64,000 nucleotides of DNA from NCBI GenBank assembly GCA_016584305.1, contig JACEEZ010017909.1, positions 22,501 to 86,500 of the forward strand, written 5' to 3'. Under the pieces are notes generated by a model that worked only from the letters and a program-made list of their open reading frames with translations, was not told the origin of the DNA and made no database searches. Source of the DNA: Chionoecetes opilio (taxonomy: Eukaryota > Arthropoda > Malacostraca > Decapoda > Majidae). Of this stretch, positions 12,501 through 24,500 are shown piece after piece. The position numbers were made by a program, and so were the translations under genes. Positions within the stretch are counted from its first letter, which is position 1, and the number at the start of each line of letters is the position of its first letter.

Positions 12501-15500
12501 CAATATATACTTAAAACTCTTCGCCATTTAATATTTTGCGAAGAAACATTTTAGATGCTAGCGATAGAAAGAAGCGGATTTTCATTAGCTTTCCATTGAT
12601 ATATTTAGTTTTCTGATGGTGGTAATTAATTTAACTAAAAAATAACAATCAATCTTATCGGCAAGTAAGTGTTCCATGAATCCAGTAGACTATGGCATAT
12701 CAGTATAAATGATACACTGTTATCTTCGTAAATGTTTGTTCTATAATATAAAATAAAAAAAACTGTAAAATGCAATAAAGAAATGCCATTATGAGAATTA
12801 AGAAATATGCATGACCTCAATATATACTTAAAACTCTTCGCCATTTAATATTTTACGAGAAAACATTTTAGATGCTAGCGATAGAAAGCTGATTTTCATT
12901 AGCTTTCCATTGATATTTAGTTTTCTGATAAATTAATCATAACTATGCATAAATTAGCGTTAACTAAAAAAATAACATAATCTATCTGGATAATTACCCG
13001 ATGGATGATTTTATTTATTTAGTTAACGCTAATTTATGAATGGTTCTAATTACTTATCAGAAAATTAAATATAGCAATGGAAAGCTAATTAAATTCCGCT
13101 TCTATTGATATGTTTCATGTAAAAAGTCTTCACGCAATATCAAATTGCGATGACTAAGTGAATACAAGTTCATGCATATTTCTCTTAGTCTCATAATAAT
13201 GGAATTTCTTTATTGCATTTTACTGTTTTTTATTTGTTAATATTATAGAACAAACTTTTACTAAGATAACGGTATATATGCTGATAAACCATGAGAGTGA
13301 TGTTCGAAAATGGCAGGAATCGCAAAATTGGCCTCCACTGGAAATAGCCCAAAATGAGTAGCAAGTCCAGTATAGAGTAGTCTTTGATGCACTATATGCA
13401 CATTTTTTTGAATATTATATTTTTGTAGCTTAGTACCTAAATTTGTGTTAGCGTTTTTGAGTTTTACCAAATCATTCTTCTGATTTGTTACTTCTATAGT
13501 TTTGAAAGATCTTTAACATGGACACCCTAAAAGTAGAATTTTTTTTTCCAGATGGCTTAAAGAACTACCATACGGATTCTATGATCTACAAATTCTATAG
13601 GAACAAGTTTGTGCCCTTCCAGTGCATTGAGACTGTGGGAGCGCGGCAGTGGGTGGCCTACCAGGCGAGTGTCTCTTAAGACCTTTTTGTTCTGACCACA
13701 GATTTATACCAACAAAGAAAGTGACTTTAATCTTGACTGAAAGTTTTGTTTAGATTTATAAATCTTTATATATTTAAACTCCATTACCAGAAGCAGACTA
13801 ATTAGTTTTAATTCATTTAAATCTATCTTTGTCGCAGGGTCCTAAAGGAGAGTTCTTGTTGGCCGTGGTGAGTGGTCAGGATGGAGTGTTCTTCTACCAG
13901 TACAATGGCTGGAGGTTTATACAGATGTCCTTCCAAATCAGGAAAGCGGTGAGTGTGCACAAATGTGAAAGTGCAGAGTTATTAAGTGTTGCATAGATTG
14001 TTTTTCATTAATTTCTTATTAAGAAATTGTAAGTCTGGATGATTTTACCAGATTTCAGATACTTTCCTAATTTCCAGAGAAGTTTACCAGCCTTTACATA
14101 TACTTTCCTAATTTTCAGGGCCTCGGCAGCGCCTGGATGGGCTTTGTGCCTGGCCTGAACACTGCCGTGCTCACCCTGACTCACCGCGACGCCCCGAGAC
14201 CCTGGCCGTAAATGTCGGTGGTGGTGGTATCAATGTCTGACGTATAGTACACCACGTATACACACAGCAAGGATATTATAGTTATACTATCCTTGCACAC
14301 AAGTGTCACGTGTGTCACAGCGAGGTGTTAGCACCCCCGTGTCTTGTCTGACCTAAAGAGCGAACGCGCAGTTCTCGTCCACTATAACAGAGTACCGCCA
14401 GGGCCACGGATACGGCATACGTACGGCGAGGGCCAGCAGTGTTCTATAGATACTAATTTCGGGCACGCAAGACTCGAACCTATGATCAGCGCATCAAGGT
14501 ATACCCTGGGTACGTCTCTGTAGTAATCAGTGGGAGAATATTACGCTGAAAGGCTAATGTGGCAGCTATGTATTATCGTAACATTCTGGCGATAGTGAGC
14601 TAAAATCGGGCCCTATTTCGGAAATCAGCCGATCTTAGTTAAACACCGGCAAACATAGTTTTTAGGTTTAGGTTAAGTTATGTTTAGGTCTGGTTTAGGT
14701 TAGGTAAGGTTTATGATAAGTTTGTGTTAAGTTTTGTAGTTATTTAGGTTAAATAAGCGTCCGCGGGACGATTTCCGTAAGAGGCCGGTGACGGCTCGGT
14801 ACGGGCATCTCCCTCAACCCACCCTCGTAAGGTTATTGTAGCCATAATACACTTAAGTTGTCCCTTACGAGGGATTTTCGAGCATCCCTGCAGAGGTGGA
14901 TAGAGGTGTGGAAATGGGAGACTTCTGCCGTGGCCTCCCCGTAGAGGGATGTAAGGAACCGCTGTTAGCGTAGACTAGACTATTATGACCAAAAAGAGAA
15001 TAAATGTCTTCTGTTTCCATTAATTAAATTAAAGTGCTGCTGTATAGTCTTATAAGTGAGACTATTATATTGCTGATAGTCTGGACTCTGCGGGCGAGGA
15101 GAGATAAACAAACTCAGATTTCGTAGGGCGCCAAACGCAGTCTTTAAAAAAATATTTCAGATGCTTCATAATCTGCAGTAGACTTATGTATACACATATT
15201 TTGCCAAACAGAATATTGACAATACCGCTAATTTGTCTTAGCATGGGCATTTGCATAGTATCGTAAATATCATTAGACTCAAGTGTTGGACAGGGTCCTG
15301 GGTGTCTAACATTTCCAATACTATTCTAGTTAGTTTTAGACTAACTTAAGACTAATCCCCCCCCCCGGAAATTTTTTAGAAAACTGAAATGCCTGTCTAA
15401 AGCCACGGTTAGTCTTAGGTTAGCCGAAGTCCACGTTTAAAGAATCTGCCGAAAGACTACTCTATACTGGACTTGCTACTCGTGCCCCGCGCCAACCCGC

Positions 15501-18500
15501 CCATGACCAGTGGAGGCCAGTTTTGCGATTCCTGCCATTTTAGAAAATCGCCCCTATTTCCCTTCCTAAGGTTTATCAGTATATATGATATACAGTTATC
15601 TTCGTAACTGTTTGTTTTATAATATCAAATAAAAAAAACTATAAAATACACTAAAGAAATGCCATTATGAGCGTGAAGAAATATGCATGACCTCAATATA
15701 TACTTAAAACTCTTCGCCATTTAATATTTTGCGAAGAAACATTTTAGATGCTAGCGATAGAAAGAAGCGGATTTTCATTAGCTTTCCATTGATATATTTA
15801 GTTTTCTGATGGTGGTAATTAATTTAACTAAAAAAATAACAATCAATCTTATCGGCAAGTAAGTGTTCCATGAATCCAGTAGACTATGGCATATCAGTAT
15901 AAATGATACACTGTTATCTTCGTAAATGTTTGTTCTATAATATAAAATAAAAAAAACTGTAAAATGCAATAAAGAAATGCCATTATGAGAATTAAGAAAT
16001 ATGCATGACCTCAATATATACTTAAAACTCTTCGCCATTTAATATTTTACGAGAAAACATTTTAGATGCTAGCGATAGAAAGCTGATTTTCATTAGCTTT
16101 CCATTGATATTTAGTTTTCTGATAAATTAATCATAACTATGCATAAATTAGCGTTAACTAAAAAAATAACATAATCTATCTGGATAATTACCCGATGGAT
16201 GATTTTATTTATTTAGTTAACGCTAATTTATGAATGGTTCTAATTACTTATCAGAAAATTAAATATAGCAATGGAAAGCTAATTAAATTCCGCTTCTATT
16301 GATATGTTTCATGTAAAAAGTCTTCACGCAATATCAAATTGCGATGACTAAGTGAATACAAGTTCATGCATATTTCTCAGTCTCATAATAATGGAATTTC
16401 TTTATTGCATTTTACTGTTTTTTATTTGTTAATATTATAGAACAAACTTTTACTAAGATAACGGTATATATGCTGATAAACCATGAGTGATGTTCGAAAA
16501 TGGCAGGAATCGCAAAATTGGCCTCCACTGGAAATGGCCCAAAATGAGTAGCAAGTCCAGTATAGAGTAGTCTTTGATGCACTATATGCACATTTTTTTT
16601 AATATTATATTTTTGTAGCTTAGTACCTAAATTTGTGTTAGCGTTTTTGAGTTTTACCAAATCATTCTTCTGATTTGTTACTTCTATAGTTTTGAAAGAT
16701 CTTTAACATGGACACCCTAAAAGTAGAATTTTTTTTTCCAGATGGCTTAAAGAACTACCATACGGATTCTATGATCTACAAATTCTATAGGAACAAGTTT
16801 GTGCCCTTCCAGTGCATTGAGACTGTGGGAGCGCGGCAGTGGGTGGCCTACCAGGCGAGTGTCTCTTTTAAGACCTTTTTGTTCTGACCACAGATTTATA
16901 CCAACAAAGAAAGTGACTTTAATCTTGACTGAAAGTTTTGTTTAGATTTATAAATCTTTATATATTTAAACTCAATTACCAGAAGCAGACTAATTAGTTT
17001 TAATTCATTTAAATTATCTTTGTCGCAGGGTCCTAAAGGAGAGTTCTTGTTGGCCGTGGTGAGTGGTCAGGATGGAGTGTTCTTCTACCAGTACAATGGC
17101 TGGAGGTTTATACAGATGTCCTTCCAAATCAGGAAAGCGGTGAGTGTGCACAAATTTAAAGTACAGAGTTATTAAGTGTTTCATAGATTGTTTTTCATTA
17201 ATTTCTTATTAAGAAATTGTAAGTCTGGATGATTTTACCAGATTTCAGATACTTTCCTAATTTCCAGAGAAGTTTACCAGCCTTTACATATACTTTCCTA
17301 ATTTTCAGGGCCTCGGCAGCGCCTGGATGGGCTTTGTGCCTGGCCTGAACACTGCCGTGCTCACCCTGACTCACCGCGACGCCCCGAGACCCTTGGTCTA
17401 CTACTTGACCTTCCAACAATTCCACCCGGTGGTGGTGAGCAATTTACTTTATTTGTTGCAGTGACATTCTTGTCCTGTTTACTAGTCCAATCTCTTGGCT
17501 GAAGGTATTTAACTGAATTTTAGCATAAGAGCTACGCCTGCGTGACTAGGCTATAGCAAAGTTCTAGAATTTATGGCATTAATTGTACGTACATAGTATG
17601 ACTTTATCTTTTGAGTAGTGAATGTAGGGTGTAAATATTGATTGTATGACTTTTGTTATTGCTAATATGGGAAAGAGTAAGCCCAAATTTCTTCCTTCCG
17701 TGCAGCAAGAGGAGAATGACCTGCGGTGGTGCCTGTCCTACCGGCTGGGCAAGGACCCCAGAGAGGTGTTGGCGCGGGTACAGGCTGCGCCCAGGAGGGA
17801 CCGGCCCTACACCTTCCCCGGCCCTTTGAGGGTAGCGGCGAACCTGTTGCTTGCCCCGGCCACAGTGTTCTCTACTATAGGAAGGGTGGGTGCAAGAACT
17901 CATTTTTCCTGTAGTTATTAGTTCTCAATCTGTTCATTCTTAACTTTCTTCCTAGTGTACGATTTATTAAGTCTAACCCAGTCAGTTTTAATAGTAAATA
18001 TATAAAACTGTTGGGATGGAACATGTGCTAATACTATATAAAGTAACAAAGTAACCTTATAGCTTTAAGTGAGTTATGCAGTATATAATTACTAACTTCT
18101 TTGTGCAGATCGTGGTGAGAGAAGAGGGTTACAAGGTGGACCACGGCTTCAACCTGGCCTCTGCCAACCTGGACGAGGTGAGGGCAGCGTTCTCCCGCCT
18201 GGCCCGCGCACGTGCTGTCCTGGCGGCCTCTGTCAAGCTGGATGGCCCCAACATTAGTGAGTTATATACAGTATGAACTTAGCTCAATGCAATAACAAAC
18301 TTTACCACCATTATTTGGAAGTAAGTCTGAGCCTTAAAATTTTATTTGGCTGCTGCTGTTAAGTTTATAAGATATTTATACCTAAATTTATTAATTGGTA
18401 TGACTATCTGCAGGCAGTATTTAATTTTTGTAAGAAATTCTTTGCCAATGCCATGTCCTTTCCATTGTTGCAGATGGTTTCCGCTTCAGCCATCTGAGGT

Positions 18501-21500
18501 TCCAGTGCAGCAGCGGCGGGAGCGGCGGTAGTGCCTGTCTGATCCATAACCTGATTGCTGGACAGGTGGGACATTAGTGTTTACCTGCATAACATTTAGT
18601 GTTGAAGCAGTTACTTTTAATTCCTTGTACATGGAAGATTATTGATTGCTTTTGTCCCTTTGCAGATCAATGGGCAGAGCGTGTCTCTGGATGGTCTGGT
18701 GTGGCTGAACAGAGACTGCAGCTTGATGACCTGCGCCTGGACCACGCTGACCTGGGTGCCGGGGTGTCTGCCAGCGTGACCTTCCTCAGTGGTCCTGACA
18801 TGGCCCGCACACGCTTCACAGATCTGGTGACTCTCTCCGGCAACCACTCCATCTCCGGTCACAAGAACTTTGGGGTTGTGAAAGTGAACAGCTTGGTTGT
18901 GTCTGGCACAAGTGAGTGTAAATTTGTTAACTGAAATTGTAAACTGTTATTCTTATTATTTCTCCTTGTAGGTTTCATAGCCCTGATAATTCTTTATAAT
19001 CTGGTAAAATGCTAAATAACTTATTTTTTCAGTCCAAAACGTCCGTGTGGATCAGCATACTGTGCTGCTGACAGACAGGGAGCAGACCATGACTGGTGAT
19101 TGCACCATGCAGTCCTTGACGGTGCAGCATGTGCGTCTGCAGACTCTCAATGGCAGTGACTTTACCAGCTTGATCAGTCAGCTTGTGCTCAACAACTCCA
19201 ACACTGCCATCACAGGTGGGGGACAGGTGACCAGCAGTGCCTTGCACCAGCTGGCTGGTATACGTATGAGAGAATGCTTACATTAATTTTTAAATTAACA
19301 TTACAATCTAACTGACGAGAAAAAATGTTATAGATTTAATAGACTACAATGAAATTAGTTTATGTTAGAAAAAAAGGGCATTAAAACCTTTATTTGTGCA
19401 GGCCACCTTGTTGTTGGGGGTCACGTCCTGACTGGCAGCATCCAGACTGGCCGGCCCGCCAGTCCTGTGGACCCACGAGATGTGGCCCGGCGCGCGCTGC
19501 TGCACAACACTCGCACCACACAGCTAATCACAGGTCAGGAGAGTAGTCTGCTACCTAGGTGCTTCTGTAAAGCTTAAGTACATTCAATTTAACTATTTAT
19601 TTTTAACAAAACTATATTTGTGCTACATAAACTTGTTTAAGAGGCAACTTTCAAAGAATTTTTTAAATAAGTTACTAATTATTTAAATTTAATAGATTAT
19701 AAAAATTTGAACTTGGGATAAATTGTCATCCCTGTGTCAATGATAACCTTTTGTCTTTGCTTGAATCCTAGGTTTTTTAAACTCCAGATCAATCTTAATT
19801 AAAACTGAAAGCACTTGTCCTGATGCATTAAGAAAACTTTTGCTATCCCCCCCCCAGGTGTGCACGCCCTCGGAGGCCTCAGTGTAGAGGAGGAAGAGCT
19901 GCGTGTGGTGGGCACCCTCAACGGCCTCTCTGTGCCCCGGGACATGTACCTGCTGAACCGCAACGAGACTGTGTCCCGCCCAGTCACCTTCCACACCCTC
20001 CAGGCCGCCAGTGTGCAGGTCATGACCAGGCTCGGCCAGGTCAAGGCTAGTACAATCTTAAAATTTTCCAGTAACTCTGTTCATCTATGAAGTCTCCATT
20101 AAGCTTTAACAAGGGTCCTGGTCTTTGATATGTGATTTTAAGCTCAATATGCCTGGAGCAGTACAGAAAGTTTTCATAGAAGGGAAGCTACAGCATTGAA
20201 ATTAGTAAATTTTTGTAATGTGTGCTCACTCCTGCTTTAAAACATTCAAAACAAGGAGGAAGTAATTAGTCTATAGGGAGCATTAAAAGGAGGCTGGATA
20301 AATTCATGGATGGGGATGAAAGGTGGATGTAGGAAATAAAATAAAGTAACATAACTGCCTCTTGTAGGTCTGCGGCCTCTTGTAGCTTTCTTATGTCATG
20401 TTCTTATGAATTGGTGTTTCCCTGCAGGTGTTTAATGGGCAGCTGGATGTGCTGTTGGTGCACGGTGACCAGCAAGTGTCTGGGCGCAAGGTGTTCACGG
20501 ACATGGTGCTGCTCGGCCACTCTTCAGTCAGCCTCACAGTCTCCGGCTACTCGCTGCACAACCTTGAAAACTCTTTAATTGAAGACTTGATGACCGGCCT
20601 GCAGAGTATGTACAGGTCTACAATTTTTTTTTAATTTAAAAATTTATTTAAGACTCAAATATTCAAAGTAAAGAGGAATATGTAGCAAGTAAGCAGACTA
20701 GTAACCTTCATTTGGGTAAGTCATCAGGTAGTTAGTGCAGTAAATAGAACTTTAAAAGGAGGTTGGCTAAATTCATGGATGGGGATGAAAGATTGATGTT
20801 GGTAGTATTAAATGACTATCACGTAGGTCTGACTGCTTCTTGTAGCTTCCTTATTTTAATTTGTCATTAATTTTTAGGTGGCCGAACCATCATGGGTGAG
20901 GTGAGGTTTGAGGGAGCGGTGCATGTGGTGGACGCAGTGCTGGGCGGCGCCAACGTCACTCACATCCTGCACAACGCCCTGCCCCTGCACACCACCTCCA
21001 TAGACGCCACTTTCATCTTTAAGGCAGCGGTCAAGGTTGGTGGAAACTTTGAGAACATTTTTTAGTTATGATTAAAGTGACTGTCGACTTCAGATTTTCA
21101 TTTAAGAAATCCTTCCCTTCTATCATTGATTTGAAAGTTCTTTTGGCTTTAAATATATTTTTCATAGGTAGTTTTAACATTTTAGTTCGAAAGACTTTTA
21201 TTCGTAGGCTATATATTTTATTTTAATGCACTGCTACCAATGGGAATAGTCAAAACCTTATCTTAAAGTGTTTCGACCAAATCTGCAACTAATACTTAAT
21301 TTCAGATAGTGGGAGACACTCGCGTGAGCACCCACCTCAACGGTGTGAGTGTGGCGACCTTTGCCCTGCTGGCCGGCAACCACGTGTTCACCCGCAGCGT
21401 GACCTTCACCTCTGACCTGGTGAGGCATTCTCGGCACTGTGCCTTGGCGGGGGTGGCATATATGCAGTGTATTGAAGTCTTTCTAATATTTGTTTTAAAA

Positions 21501-24500
21501 GAATCATTCGGTCTTTACATTTAGTTTTCAATACATTTAAAGGAGTGTTTGCCAGTGGTACAAATCGTGAGTTTTACTGTATTTAGTCTTTAGATAGAAA
21601 TTAAAGAAATCTTAATTTTATTTTCCAGTAGTTTTAAAGTTTTGTGAAGGTGAATAATTAGGTTCATCAATCTTTATACATGATTAAAATTTATTTCTTT
21701 TTAACAATGCAATACTTTGTTGGTTCAGGTTGTGGAGGGTGACGTCCACGTGGCCACCACTGTGAACGGCATCAACCTTGGCGCGCTGTCTGCAGTGTTG
21801 GCGCTGACAGACTCCCGGACCATGACGGTGAGCCAGGACATCACCCTGCACGGGCCCTCCTTCCTGGGCGGCCTGCACGTGGCCACTGGCGGCAGCACTG
21901 TGGTGGGCGGCGTGAACCTGCAGGACGTGGTCTTGAGTGACGTGGATGCAGTCATCACAGGTGGGCCGGGGAGGGGCACAGGAAGTGAGGGTTGTAGTAA
22001 AGTCATGTTAGGTTTTTCAATGGATGGGGTTTGAGAGGTCAAGTTGGTGTGATATCTTTGCCTCCAGGAATGCCAAGATGGTGTACAGGTCATGGATTTC
22101 ATAGTTATTGTAACTTTTAATGCCTGATCTTTTATTGTGAGTATTGACGCAGGAATGATATAATTATAATCCAATTCATCTCATTTGTAAAGAGATTCAG
22201 ATGTAGGGAAAGTTCTTTGGGCTAGTAATTAGGGTAGAACAAGAAGTAACTGATTCAAGCTGGGAAAGTGTAGATTTATGAAGTAAATAGGGTAAAACTG
22301 ATTCACAAATAGGGTGGTAAATGATTGGAATAGACTTGGTTAGTGCAGTCAATAGGAAGCTTTAAAAGGAGGCTAGATTAATTCATGGATGGGGATGAAA
22401 GGTGGATGTAGGTAGTGTTGAAGTAACTAACTACCACTTGTAGGTCTCTTTGCCTCTTGTAGCTAATGTAAAATACATTGATTAATATACCATTGACAAA
22501 TTTCACAAGACACCGGGTAAGCATCTAATCCTTCAATATTCTGTACCCAGGCGTGAAGACCTTCTCGTCCGTGCGTGTGGAGTCAGTGACTGCCGGCGGC
22601 GTGGTGGTGGTGCAGGGCGGCCTGGTGGATGGAGTGCTGCTGGAAGACCTCTTCTTCGGAAACTCGCTCAGGAAGTCCGGTAACACTTTGCCTGGGTTGA
22701 CAAACTGGTAGACTTCAGCCTTAATATTCCTTGATATAACCAGAATATCTAATAATTCAAGTCTTCCTTGACTCCTTCACGCCCAGATGTTTCCTTTGCT
22801 AAAAAAAAAATTGAGCCATAGAATTAAGAAGTCTTAATATACCGAATTAGTTAGTAGATAAGGTTACTAAGCTGGTAATATCTAAAATATTACTTGTATT
22901 CACTAAATCTTCTAATGGTAGCCAGATTACAATGCAATTTACGTTAAGAGTCTCGAGGGGTTAAACCCGTGCCTCTGCCCCGTGCCCAGGAGCTGCCGTG
23001 CAACACCTGGTGGGCCGCTCCCTCGGCGGGGTTGTGGCCAGGACAGTCAAGGGGACGCAGCTTGCCGCCTTTGAGAGGACAGTTGTGTACCGGGACTCTG
23101 CCTCTGAACGCCTGGCCGGCTCCCTGCGCTTCACTGGACCTGTGACCATCCAGGACTTAACGTTTGCAGGTGTGTAAGTCAGTCACAATGCTAAGCCTTC
23201 ATACCTAAATCTATGACTCTACGCCTTTATATACACTATCTCAAATTTACAAAAGAATTCGGGTAGAGGAACCACTGGCTTAAATTAATGTGAATTTTCT
23301 ACAGACACTTTTGTGAATATATTTACTAAACACATGGACTAAAAAAAAGGTTGATTCACTAGTGTTCTAGCTAATCATTCATAACTACATAACTAGTAAC
23401 TTTTCATGAACTAAACCCTTCAGGTAGCTTTGATGGCGTGTCTGCCGAGGAGTTTAAGTCTGGCTGGCTCCTGAAGACAGGTGACCAGGTGCTGACGGGC
23501 CAGAACACCCTGCAGAGCCTAGACACCCGGCACCTCACCTTCACCGGCAGAACCCTTCAGGGGGTGGACTTTGAACTGCTGGTGAAGAACACTGCCAAGA
23601 TTGACGAGGTGACAGTCCTCCATCGGTTGGCCTTCGGTGAGTGTCAAGGACGGGAGGTGGGAGCATGTCTTAAGTAACGAGTCATTGATTTTGATTTAAT
23701 TTTTTGTGAATAAGAGAAATTCCAGTACGTACAGAAAAATCTTTATAAAAATTACTGCAAAACTAGCAGATGGCATGAATCTAACTTTTCCATACATGGA
23801 ATGCCTTTACATAAATTATTATTATTGTTTTATATTAAACTATAATACAGAAAGTGATAAGTGAGACTACTAAACAGTCTTGCTAGAGGCAATGTAAGGT
23901 TTGATGGATGTGACTTTGTGATACACTAAATGAGAATGTTGTGATTAATATTTTATTGCTAGAATATTGACATTAAATTATTTAATTGACTGTTAGGGAA
24001 CTTAAGGCATCATAAGACTGATTTCTGTGTTAGTAGCAAATCTGCAACTAATACTTAATTTCAGATTGTGGGAGACACTCGCGTGAGCACCCACTTCAAC
24101 GGTATCAGTGTGGCGAGCTTTGCCCTGCTGGCCGGCAACCACGTGTTCACCCGCAGCGTGACCTTCACCTCTGACCTGGTGAGGCACTCTCGGCACTGCC
24201 TTGGCAGGGGTGGCATATATACAATGTATTGATGTCTTCTAATAGTAGTTTTAAAAGAATCTTTCGGTTTTTACTTTACTTTGGTATTCAATAAATTTAA
24301 AGGAGTTTGCCAGTGGTACAAATAGTGAGTTTTACAGTATTTAGTATTTAGATAGAATTTCTTCAAAGAAATCTAATATAATTTTCCAGTATTAAAGTTT
24401 TGTGAAAGGGAATAATTAGGTTCATCAATCTTTATAAATTATTAAAATGTTATTTCTTTTCAACAATGCGATACTTTGTTGGTTCAGGTTGTGGAGGGTG

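Larger units (their letters stand above)
10997..14202. repeat. Tandem duplication 1, unit A (3.2 kb)
   Basis: Covers the end of intron 9 and exons 10A-12A. It repeats head-to-tail at 14,203-17,393. The junction has a few bases of shared sequence (TGGCCG at 10,997; TGG at 14,203). Confidence 0.9.
14203..17393. repeat. Tandem duplication 1, unit B (3.2 kb)
   Basis: Near-identical to unit A, with scattered single-base changes and short indels. Unit B continues into the intact remainder of exon 12. Confidence 0.9.
21284..24042. repeat. Tandem duplication 2, unit A (exons 22-26)
   Basis: Head-to-tail with 24,043-28,050. AAATC occurs at the start (21,279-21,283), at the junction (24,038-24,042) and at the end (28,046-28,050), a 5-bp microhomology. 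Confidence 0.9.
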
